The position numbers and the translations under genes are program-made. From assembly GCA_030248195.1 (NCBI GenBank), contig JASAND010027699.1, positions 52,501 through 116,500 on the forward strand: a stretch of 64,000 nt of DNA, in the 5' to 3' direction. Positions 54,205-64,000 of this stretch are shown here, piece after piece (the stretch's first letter is position 1; each line of letters opens with the position of its first letter). Source of the DNA: Trissonchulus latispiculum. Taxonomy: Eukaryota; Nematoda; Enoplea; Enoplida; Ironidae. The notes below the pieces were generated by a model, which saw only the letters and a program-made list of their open reading frames with translations, was not told where the DNA came from and did no database searches.

Positions 54205-55548
54205 TCAGCTAATCGCTTTAGTCTTTACGTAGAGCGTTGGCAGGGTTCGAGTTCGCACCACCTGCTGTCCATCTTTTAAGCTTGCTATGGTAAAACTGGA
54301 AGGGCAAACAGTTACTTGCCGACGCTTCAAAATGACATCAATGATTCCTCGCTTAATTTGTTGATCGCGATAAATTTGGATCAGGACAAACAGGCATGCT
54401 CGGGCGGTTGTTGCCAAGGCAGCCAACTGACTCGTTGTCATCACCAAATCAGGACTAAGTTTGAGCACTGATCCTGCTAATAGACCCAGGTTAGGGAGCA
54501 CAGACAGTAGCACAGTTGCCGTAATAATGCTCGTCGCTGTCTGTGTTAGTGTTTGCTGCCGTTTCTGAGCTTGACTCAGCTGCCCACCAGCACCACGAAG
54601 AGCAGCCGTCTTCTTGGTGCTTTTTCGAATGGCTATCACTAACTCAAGATATAAAACTAGAACAGCAAGCCCTCCCGTGACAATATTTAGAGCGTAGTAT
54701 TGCACCACCTTTGGATAGGTGAAATTAGCTGAATAGCAAACAACTAGAGTAAGATTTTGCGGCAGTCTATAAAATTGCAGTCCTGAGAATAAACAGGAAT
54801 GTATCAAGTTTAGGAATAAAGATAATACCAGAATGAGATTTTTGGATTTCGACGTATTGTTCCATATAGGGAATGTTACTGCAGCAGATCGATCAATTGC
54901 CACAATCACGCAGATCCATTGGGTTGCGACAGAGGCTATAAAATAATCAATATTACGATGCTAAAGAATATAAAAATAGTAAATAAAACTAAACTAAACT
55001 AGACAATACTTCTGCTCTACATTATAAAGATCCATTTAATTCTGAGAATTAAATAGCTGTCATATCTGCTTAAGTATAGCATTCAATAAACGGGTCAAAA
55101 TGAAACCCTCTAACGGGTAACCCTCTAGCGTAACCCTCTTTAAGCTAATTGTCTGTTGCTAATGTATTCAACATTTGACGACAAAACGAACCATTACCTA
55201 CCGTTCCAATGTTCGCACTCCAGAACCCTCAAACAAAATGGCAAAAATCCTATTCAACCTACCAGTTACAGGCACATTGTTTAATAGTGTACATGCTATG
55301 GGGCTGTAGAATATCTCGTAACCAAGAACCCAAGCCAATTTGAATCCACTGAAAGGCAAAACTGTTAAGCACATTACAATATCGCAAGTCGCTGCAGCAA
55401 TGAAATAAGGCGGCCTAACTTTAAATCCAATTTTCCGCAGAATCACCGTTAAGACTACGTTAAGAAAAAATCCTATGGAACCAAAGATCAGCGCACCACT
55501 GCAGAGAATACCAGCCACATAATCAGCTAGAGTCACGGTTATATTCAT
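54205..55548 (-). CDS. Rhodopsin-like GPCR (Srsx-like), two exons
   Basis: Exon 1 is 55263-55548 and exon 2 is 54205-54935, with a 327-bp intron (donor ACTG/GTAGGTTG, acceptor TATTTTATAG/CC). Joined length is 338 residues from an ATG at 55546-55548. The frame beyond the donor in exon 1 is intron read-through. Features: Asn-glycosylation site at residue 2 (NIT), TM1 and TM2 in exon 1, TM3 Cys (IACTLLNN), VAIDRSAAVTFPIW after TM3 (DRS in place of DRY), loop-2 Cys (LVVCYSANF), and in TM7 VLIQIYRDQQ where NPxxY is usual. Paralogue of the receptor at 23973-25648, with the same intron site and phase. Expected at the plasma membrane of sensory or neuronal cells; ligand unknown. Confidence 0.8.
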
Positions 55549-57938
55549 TGGAGTATCAGGTGGCTAACTATAACAAACAATACAATGATACAACTGAATA
55601 CATCAAGTAGCTAACTATAACAAACAATAATATTAATGCAACGATGTTACATGCGGTTACCGGACATGGACCAATTATCATGACTCGAATTTTGATTCCC
55701 ATCGCGCTGCAATCTCATGCCAGCGGTGCTCTTGTAGTATGGTGTGGTTGATCTCGTACATATATTTTGTACACTGTTTATGAACTGTGCCTGCTTGGTG
55801 CATCGCTGATACAGTTTGTAAAGTGCCTCAGCTAAAGCAGTATGACGGTATGACATCTTCATTCAGCAGCAGAACTTGCTGGTGGAATTGCCTGGAGTTA
55901 TTGCAGTATGAGAAGACTCACTATTGCATTTCGAGCGGCAGCTCCCTCAGGTCAAGAGACCTGATCGATCTGAGTATATGCCAGCATGGCACCTTCTAAG
56001 GATGCAACAAAATATAAGGATAATGCCCGGCGTCCCTGTGTTTGGATGTGGATCTTCGTGTAGTCTGTACACAGCATACATGTTTGTTCTGGCAGCACTG
56101 CACCGGTTATCGCACGTTTGATACACTAATCTATGATATATTAATGCGTGACATCATTAGTAACTGATCATATAAGATGTTTATGTGTGCATATTAGCAG
56201 GCTACCCTAGAATTGTTGGCAGAAAGGCTACCTTAGACCTTCAGATCTCCTGGTATGTTTACTTATCGTTTTCGTGCAGCTGCCATCATGGGGTCGGGGT
56301 TGATGATTCTTCCACTTATTGCAATTTAATTTATCCTGTTAAGTTTAAAGTAGAACTGTCGACAGATCGCCAAAAGCTAAAGGAAATTCAAAGCGCCTGA
56401 CTGCTGACAAAATATAATATGTTCTATTTGTGCAGGCCAAATGAATGTTCACCTTTTTGGAAACCGAGATTAATTGCCAACATCTTTCATTTATTATTTT
56501 GCTTTTCGAAATTATCACTTCATTATATGTTTAATTCGACTCTGACGTCAAAATGTTTACAGCATGGAGTGGAAGAAACTTAAATTCAGGGACAGTTTCA
56601 TATTTGTCTTATAGAAAGACAAAGCTTTGACTCAATCGTGGGTTGAACCGCTCATCCAAATTCTGGTTTCCAGTTCAAAATGCTTACGACTACACAACAA
56701 CTCCACAACCGAAACAGGAGCTCAGTGCGTTCTGTCTGGGTTCTTACATATTTAATATCAGAGCGTCATGCGCAATAACCTACAAAATAAGCTAAAACCT
56801 TGTCTTCCACCGCAACCTATGAATTATATCTAAGAAGCGCAGATGCTCTCCTATTCACCGATGGCATAGTTAGTGCTTTGCTTCATTAAAATTGTGAAAA
56901 TATTTGCCGACAAATAGGTTAACAAACTTCGCGTGCAAATGCGTGTCGGATTAATTTTTGAGTAATTTGTTGCTCAACAGAAACATGCCCCTTGGAGCCT
57001 AATTTGAGTTTGCAGGACGCCCAATCTGTCATGTGCTTTCGGTGTTCTGGAGGTTCTGGGAAAAACTGTTTGGAGAATTTCACATGCTTAGCTACGTTGG
57101 CTTGGATGGCTTATTGACTAGAACAATTTAGGTATTGGAAGCTTTCGATTCGACCAAGTACTAATTAATTATCTAAGCAAAACTCTACACAGACATCGAT
57201 GTTCGTGCTTGTCTCCTGGCTCCATTATGTAGTGGCAGCATTCCTGTTTGCAGATCCGACTGAGTTGATCCACAAATAAAAAATCGAATGTTACCTTAAA
57301 GTTTTTAAAATAATTGTATAGCTGAAATTAGATTAAAATTTTTAGGTCAAACACAACAACTATGCAGAACGAAAAAGTTAGAAATAGCAACATCCGCATA
57401 CTGCATCGTAAATGGCACTTACTGTTAAAGCCTTCAAATTTCAATCAATAGCTTAACTTGCGCAGGGCAAGAAAGTGCTGGCTAAGGTTTTATTAAGTTA
57501 ATCAAGACGTCGTAGAAAACTGAAAACAAAAACGCTGTTTCTGATGCTATTGGATGGTTGTTTGAAAGCCGTTTTTGATATTCACCTAATTCACTTGGTC
57601 GGAGATCACGAAACCTGCTAAAACATTAATGATACCATTTGGGGTCTAATCTAAATGTGTCAAAACGAACGTCAACCGCAGCACAAAGTTAACCACTATC
57701 TGTGTGTCGCAAGGTATGCTAGCAACAGTAATTGTAAAAAAAATCGGAACAGGCCTCTATGTCTATACAAGTGACTGAAATTTGATTGAAACATGTAATA
57801 AATGTCTGCCAATAAACGTCAGCATACTTTTGTGAAAATCATTGTGCCGGTACCAGGCAGCGATTAATGCACACATCAGGAAGTTGGAAGCAGCGGCAGC
57901 TGCAACTTTCAGCTAAAAAAGCTGACAAATTATTCAGC
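55549..57938. other. Intergenic
   Basis: Short frames exist (55787-56400) but none has recognisable features. No clear repeat apart from a small duplicated GTAGCTAACTATAACAAACAAT phrase just upstream of the receptor (about 55561 and 55608). Confidence 0.4.
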
Positions 57939-58160
57939 TTATTTCATCCGTGCCACGCTTGAAATTGATTGATCAACAGTTTTCAAAACACTGGAGGGGC
58001 AAACAGGTAATACTGGATAAGCTCCCATAACATCACACGAAAGGAGCTTGCAAACACAGCAGCTATCGCGCCACATATGTTGGCAGTGCCAGAATAGTTG
58101 CAACAAGTTAAAATAAGTGTTCGCGTTCCGGCATAGCAAGTTGAGCAAGCAAGCAAGCAT
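57939..58160 (-). pseudogene. Possible receptor C-terminal remnant
   Basis: The minus frame contains PVCPSSVLKTVDQSISS, resembling TVCPSSFTIASLKDGQ in the tail of the receptor at 54205-55548, and preceding sequence could align with TM7 if frame breaks are allowed. The match is short; I list it as a candidate only. Confidence 0.25.
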
Positions 58161-59255
58161 CTGAGTTTTTCATGTTCTATTATTCAAACACTTTATTTTA
58201 TCGAAATTTAAAATTACAGGCGTAAGTCTTACGGTTGTCCAAAAATTTCACCACAAATTTGAGTTCTTATGTGCAAAATATTGGCATTGAGAAAATTTGT
58301 TATTTTTTCAAGTTAGCCGATAAAAATTTCTCGATAAAAGTTTAATGTTGTAACTAAGTATTTGGTTGCTCACGCACCCATGCTATCTGTGCCGGTTGGA
58401 AACTAATTGTTCTGGTACTCTTTTCTACCATCAAAGCGTGATGCCGCCATACCGGCGATTGAACGACCGCTGTGTCTGTGTTCAGATGTATCGACCGCCG
58501 TACATCTTAACCAGCATCGAATCATTAGTAAAGAAATGCCATATCCTAAATCTAGCGAGCTGGACCTACATTAGCTTAACCTGCGAAAACCGGCATTTCA
58601 CCTAATCTATCGGTATGACTTTCTCGGGACAATGGAGGAAGCATCGACCATCGTGCTTCTTTAATACCGTTTAACCGCAAGTCACGACCTGACTTTTGTG
58701 TCGCCTAGGGAGTTGGTGCCTCAGATTTGATCCTGCCGCATTCATCACCACCGACATAAATTGGTTTTTGGTATAACCTTTACCTACAAAAATCCATGCA
58801 CCTTCGCATGCAGCCATCGGGCAAAAAGCTGTACAACACCAAAGGATAACATTATCTCCTATATTTTTGAGGGGAAAGAAAGAAGGTTAATGGAAAAGCA
58901 ATGCATTGTTACCAAAGCTGTTCTTGGAATGTATCTTCTAATATATACATTTATATTCTATTCCAAATAGCAAAGTCAACTTAAACCTTATAACTCCCAT
59001 ACGTTACCGTGGAAATTATTGGCTTTGTTATGTTATAGTTTTGTAACTTATGCTGTTTTGTTACAAGGGAGGAAATGTTGTAACTAAGTATTTGATCCGT
59101 CACTGCAAGAGTTCTAATTTAGAATTATCAGATTGGTATTGTTATAGTTTGATATAGTTATCCAATATTCATTAAAGCTAATATCTTACACTCGGTTGCT
59201 CGGCACACAGTGTCGATACGCCAGTATATATATAAGTCTGTGATTTGGCTCATCT
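58161..59255. other. Intergenic with a repeated TGTTGTAACTAAGTATTTG
   Basis: The 19-bp string starts at about 58347 and again at about 59075. It resembles the start of a long terminal repeat (TG first), and a TATATATATAA box lies at about 59226, but ends and internal genes could not be defined. Confidence 0.35.
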
Positions 59256-59668
59256 GCGGTCTACCGAGAGCACCACTGACAGGCCACGTTGTGTGCCAAG
59301 AAAGTGGTTTGGCCCTGACCAAAAAATAAGTTCTCTATCAATGCTGTCCAATCAGTGGATTTTCTTCGAAAAGTGGTAGAGCTCATCTCATCCAAGTTTA
59401 TTGGAGCTAGAGAGCTTATTACTGCTAAACAAGACGCAATTTTTAATATATCATTTTTATTATCATAATAATCCTGCTGGCCAAAAATAACCCAAATCCC
59501 AGAGCCAGTTTTGAGATATGGCTCTTCAAAGTTCGAAAAATCAAAACCAAAGCGGTCTACCGAGAGTGTGTCTAAGTCTAAGAAAGTGGTTTGGCCCTGA
59601 CCAAAAATAAGTTCTCTATCAATGCTGTCCAATCCGTTGATTTTCTTCGAAAAGTGGTAAAGCTCATC
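59256..59668. repeat. Direct repeat, about 120 bp, two copies
   Basis: 59256-59387 and 59552-59668 share GCGGTCTACCGAGAG, then AAGAAAGTGGTTTGGCCCTG and on to AAAGTGGTARAGCTCATC. The frames on both strands here are consequences of the repeat and are not convincing genes. Confidence 0.75.
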
Positions 59669-61207
59669 ACTTTTTGTTCCTTTAAATCGCTAGATAAGTA
59701 CTCCGCGATCACATTACGTCTGGTACTAGTAATGTGGCTAGACTGTGCGACAGCATCCAGACAGTTCGTGGTTAGGATTGTTATCGAATAATCTCGAATA
59801 CTTGGAATATTTTGTTCAATTACTCAAAGGCTTGCTGACAGCTTTCACTTGATTATGTTCAATGGTTTCGAATTGGATCATGCATTTGTTCAGTGGGTTC
59901 TGTAGTGGAATGTACGTAGGACGTTTTTGTCTGTCTAAGCTGTCTGGACTGCAGATTCCACCTACGTGCCATCTGGGTAGATTTAGTATATAAAGAGCGA
60001 CTGCAAGAACTGAAAATCAGTTAACTCGTATGGATCTTTGGTTGCTCGCCTTTGTTTTCAATTTATGGTCTAAGCAAAGTTTTTTAATTCTTCAGCTGAC
60101 CATTTGCAGACGACACATGCTGTCCTATTTCAATCATGAGCGAACATAGTAGCAACACCCTGCCGCCTTTTGCCACCCTTTCGGCATAAGTTGCCAGTAT
60201 AAGCAATATAGGATTTTAATAGCCTTCTTCTTGAAGACCGTCCAAAACGTAGCTAGAATTTGCTAGACTGTATAGCTAGAAACTTTGTAAACTTTGAAAA
60301 TCTTCACCACTGCTGCTTCCTTGCTAATTTTTTTGGACTTTGAAGTTTTTGCAAATCGGCATCTGAGACATTCACCGATAAATTGTTGAATGCTGATCTT
60401 TTGTCCTGAAATACACCCGAATCCCGTTGAGTGGTTTTCGAGAAATCAAAACAATGCAGTTTTTGACAAAATTTTTTCGATCAAATCTCTAGCTTTAGGC
60501 AGCAAACTCCAATTAACTGGCTTTGGTTAAATGTGCAATTAGACGGTGTGTATCCAGTGAGTATATACATAGTCTAAGACTGTGCTTAGCCGATGTCAGT
60601 AACTTTGAATAAACTGCTTTGCTTTAAGGCTAAAGTGGCTTAAAGGACCACTTTAATACCCCCAGAATAGTTTTTGACAAATATAATGCCTTTAATATTG
60701 GAAATAGTTGAATGGTTGTAAAAAACAAAAATGCTCAACTTGGTGCCTTTTTCCTGTCATAGCAACCAACCCAATGCCTCGATGGTGTGCTATATTGCCT
60801 TAAAGCAAGAATTTCCTACATTTTCATCTAAAATACTGGACTGGTCCCAGGAAGCTAAAGACCACCACAATAACATAATTGGAAAGTATTGGCTATGTTC
60901 ATTTAAGCCTTAGCTTGAAATTTACACTTTAATAGCATCAAATTCGCTATTGACGGTAATAATATCTGTTAAGTAGACAAACTTAGCTAGATTTCGTAGA
61001 TGCTGGTGAGCAGGGCTTAATTAAAGAACGAAAGAAAGTTGCACGCCATCAAGTAACCGAAAAATTTGTTTCTAACCATTCCCCAGAGTGCCACTGTATC
61101 GGCAGTATTCTTGCTAAGGAGTAGTTGATATTTTATAGTTCCAAGAAAGTCTCCCAAGCAGATGAAACGACCTAGCCGTGTCCAAAAGAACGTATGTGTA
61201 AAGATTT
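59669..61207. other. Intergenic with a diverged TTAA-element relative
   Basis: 60330-60545 matches the reverse complement of about 11395-11600 (shared GGAGTTTG, AAGCTAGAGATTTG and TCTCGAAAA-type phrases), so a decayed copy of that element lies here. A TAAAGTGG/CCACTTTA hairpin is at 60631-60655. A TATATAAAG box at about 59988 precedes a 39-codon frame at 60029, too short to call. Confidence 0.45.
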
Positions 61208-61282
61208 GGCTCCGCCGGGATTCGATCCACGCACCTCCCAGACTGCAGTCGGGGCTTGTTGCAACCCCTACACCACGGAGCC
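61208..61282 (-). pseudogene. tRNA-Cys(GCA)-like sequence
   Basis: 75 nt with a perfect 7-bp acceptor (GGCTCCG/CGGAGCC). Anticodon loop CTGCAGT gives GCA, with three to four pairs in the stem. The D arm is longer than usual and poorly paired, and the T stem (CGTGG/CCCGG) has the same mismatches as the element at 43530-43602, so the two may be heads of related SINEs. A functional tRNA-Cys is not excluded. Confidence 0.45.
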
Positions 61283-62551
61283 AGGAAAGAAGAGCACATT
61301 AATTTCTACATCGTTGGTGCTTTGTGTACATACATATACACATAAAAACTACTAACATCTTATACAGATTGACCGGCATCTAGTCAGTCAGCCTTAAGCG
61401 ATGTTTCAAGGAATTTTGTCGGGTCGGCAGGGAACTGGTAGTTTTGGCTAAAGCCATAAAGTTTTCGACAAAGTTCTGCCAATAATTGTTTGACATATTT
61501 CATTAAGAAGGGGGTGACTAAAATAGGGGTGCCCAAAGTTTGTTGGATCTCAATTCATTTTTTGCAGCCATGTAAAGCAAGTGCGTTGCCAAAACAGTAT
61601 GGAGTCTCTGATTCCTAAGTGGTTTCTATAATCCACAACGCCCGCGAATAGGTGACCGACCGCCACCCCGATTTTGGAGACCCCCAACATAAATACTTGA
61701 AAATTTCTCACAGCTGTTTGGTTAAATGAATACGTCTACGCTTTGGCAGAGCAAGAGAAGACATATTGGGCTACACATACATGGCATTAGCTTTGCTGTA
61801 GTCCTAATAATAAGAGAGCAATGCTAGCCCAAACTTGAAGAAATTTTGAAAATTTTGATTGCCGTATCGAATAATTTAATTCGGGCGCAAGTCCAGAAGC
61901 TAAAACTTGGTGTGAACACAGACCCTATAAGTCTCCGAAAGTGTGCCAAATATGAAGGAATTCTATCAGCGCATTTTTTTAACGCCACTTGAAACATGAA
62001 AAAGTTTATTTTAGCCTGGTTTAAAAATCTCTAAAATCGTAAAAATAAAAAATCTAAAGGTGTTCTGGCATGATAGCGTTCGACAAACTGTGCTGATTTG
62101 TCGCCTTACTAGTTCCACCACGATAACTTTTTTAAACAAATTTCAAGTTGTTTCCTTCATAAATAGATGCACGGCTGTTATTCTGAGTACTCAGTTGAGT
62201 GCCAACACAACTGGCTGACCGGTACATTCTTCTAGCGTTTGTACAGCCTGCCACACGTTAAGAAAGCAACCACAATTGATAGGCAACGAAATCCGTGTAA
62301 TTGCATGGGTTCTATCCGATACAACCGTTTTCTAAACTTAATCAAGACTTTTAAACTGAGGCAAATTGAAGGTAAAATCCCTCAATTCAGTCATCCATCC
62401 AAATGGTGAAATTTCAGTTTTACGAAAATAACTTGAAATAGGTGGCAAATACGCGATTGGGTCAGATAGAAAAGTTGTTCAGAATGATGAAAGCTATCAA
62501 TTGATACAAATACTGTGCATATTGGCCAATCTTCAAAGTAAATATGATATA
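61283..62551. other. Intergenic
   Basis: No gene or recognisable repeat found between the tRNA-like sequence and the LINE 3' end. Confidence 0.4.
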
Positions 62552-64000
62552 ATTACAACAACAACAAAGTCATTTATTTGGCCATCGAAATACAGTTACA
62601 CATACAGTATGTATATATATGACAGAATACGTAAAAAATACATGACAGGCCAAAATGGATACATACAAGACTCTGTATGAACCAGGAACACTACAAAGTA
62701 GACATATACGTATAATCCAATTTCAGCGTATTTCTGCAGCAAAACTGTAGGAAACAGCAGCAAATGACACAATGCGAAGCGACAAGTCAGATGTATATAT
62801 ATATACGTGTATTACGTGGACTTAATCAAAATCATACAGTAACACAGAACTAAAATCAGAAGAATCAATGAGTTTTTTAAAAGTGGAGACACTCGATGCT
62901 GTTACAATGTTGGGTTTTAAACTGTTCCAAATTGGGACAACTCTGTTTGCAAAGAAATATTTCCTACAGTCTAATCGAGGTTTAAGGGATTTTAATTTCA
63001 AGCAATGACCCCTGGTACCAGAGACAGCCGCATACGTAAAAAAGTCAGAGGAATCAACATTATCACGTTGGTGGATAATCTTATAGGTTTGAGTAAGATC
63101 AGCCTTTAGTCTACGGCACTCTAAAGACTCGAGCCCTGCTATTTTCAGACGGTCTCTATAAGAAAAATCTCTAATTTCAGGTATTCTTTTGGTGAACTTT
63201 CTCTGGACGGCTTCAATTTTTGCAATGTCTTTCTTGAGGTAGGGGGACCAGACACATGAGTTGTACTCTAATATAGGCCTTACATATACAGTAAACATGG
63301 CTACTAAAAACTTCAAATCTCGACAGGAAAACGTTTTGAAAATTAAGGCAGTTTTCTGATAGGCCTTCGCACATATTTTATCACAGTGGACCGAAAATTT
63401 CAAATCTTGGGTGAGATGGACTCCCAAGTCTTTCACCATTTCCACTTTCGGTATTGAAAAATTATTAATTTTAAAATCGTTTACTATAAATGGAGAGCCG
63501 ATTTCAAAAAGCATACTTTTATGGGAAGCTATTGAGAGTTGATTTTTCGAAGCCCATTTGAAAACATTTTCACAGTCATTCCGGAAACATTCAAAGTCGT
63601 TTAAAACGGCTCCTGCAAAGTAAATTTTTGTATCGTCAGCAAAGATTTTTACACCTGACCGTGCTGACACCTCAGGGAGATCATTTATATACATCAGGAA
63701 AAGTAAAGGCCCAAGGACGCTGCCTTGGGGGACCCCACTTGACACTACACCCACGTTAGACAAGACATTATTTACCTTCACATATTGAGACCTCCCAGTC
63801 AAAAAAGCAGTTATCCATCTTAGGGCCGCCCCCTTATTCCATATGCCCTGAGCTTGCTGGTAAGCTTGAAATGCGGAACAGAGTCAAACGCTTTGCTTAT
63901 GTCCAGGTACAGGATTTTTACCCCCTCTTTCTCATCCCGACTTTTTGTCCAAGAATTTAAACATTCAAGCAACTGAGTTTGGGTAGACCGGTGAGACATA
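62552..64000 (-). mobile_element. LINE (CR1/Jockey-like), 3' part, continues beyond the window
   Basis: The minus strand carries RT coding sequence followed by about 270 bp of 3' untranslated region. Near the end is AATAAA (complement at about 62573-62578) and a TTGTTGTTGT microsatellite-type tail at 62552-62566, as seen in CR1-like LINEs rather than a poly(A) tail. The 5' part lies past 64000. Confidence 0.75.
62822..64000 (-). pseudogene. LINE reverse transcriptase, frameshifted and cut by window edge
   Basis: The main frame (62822-63802) contains RT motifs: [20 protein letters not shown] (block B) and FADDTKIYF (the catalytic Asp pair), then a typical CR1/Jockey C terminus ([29 protein letters not shown]). 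The upstream catalytic block [15 protein letters not shown] lies in a different frame at about 63872-63921, separated by a one-base shift at the C-run near 63829-63833. The element is therefore probably inactive unless that base is a sequencing or assembly error. Confidence 0.8.

Noticed and set aside
55198..55262. Extension of receptor exon 1 (RLNRIFAILFEGSG)
   Set aside because: This is read-through past a good GTAGGT donor; exon 2 joins in frame at the donor and restores TM3.
58347..59270. LTR retrotransposon or solo LTR starting TGTTGTAACTAAG
   Set aside because: The repeated string is only 19 bp and no matching ends, target duplication, primer site or pol genes could be shown.
59261..59791. 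Frames on both strands over the 120-bp direct repeats
   Set aside because: Generated by the repeat; they lack family features.
60029..60148. 39-codon frame with TATA box upstream
   Set aside because: Too short, with no homology or splice support.
1..64000. rRNA genes
   Set aside because: No recognisable rRNA sequence was seen on either strand.

Overview
This is a gene-poor, repeat-dense stretch of an animal nuclear genome. The recognisable genes are three rhodopsin-like or chemoreceptor-type seven-transmembrane receptors and one degenerin/ENaC channel subunit. Spliceosomal introns, LINE reverse transcriptases, many small foldback transposons and tRNA-derived repeats all point to a metazoan. 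The receptors look most like nematode serpentine receptors (Srsx-like for the two intron-containing ones), so a TE-rich nematode is my best guess, but this is inference from memory of the families, not from a search.

Layout. 0.8-6.6 kb is a large foldback (arms about 2 kb, bounded by TA microsatellites) with three smaller elements nested in it. 11.0-12.0 kb is a TTAA-flanked element. A one-exon receptor lies at 12.2-13.0 kb (minus), and a decayed paralogue at 15.7-16.5 kb is split by a foldback MITE. The DEG/ENaC gene is at 21.1-22.3 kb (plus). A two-exon receptor is at 24.0-25.6 kb (minus) and a similar one at 54.2-55.5 kb (minus); both share the same phase-1 intron position in TM3. LINE fragments occupy 46.6-49.2 kb and 62.5-64.0 kb (both minus, the last running off the window). 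TTAA-flanked elements recur at 22.5 and 50.1 kb; other foldbacks are at 26.4, 36.5, 43.4 and 44.3 kb.

The most unusual part is non-coding. Around 27.8-31.4 kb and 39.4-41.3 kb (with weaker examples near 18-19 kb and 46.4-46.6 kb) the DNA is packed with short, mostly perfect inverted repeats placed almost back to back, including tetraloop hairpins, a three-way-junction-like arrangement, and repeated hairpins whose stems differ by compensating changes. One 36-bp palindrome holds six alternating heat-shock-element half sites. Four hairpins are followed by a conserved CATTTGAT-type tail. I recognise no published family here; these may be parts of a large non-coding, RNA-structured mobile element.

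The genes do not form an operon or pathway. The receptors and channel are all sensory-type membrane proteins, and the receptor copies appear to have arisen by local duplication and then been damaged by transposons. All coordinates and base pairing were worked out by eye; ends of diverged repeats are approximate.
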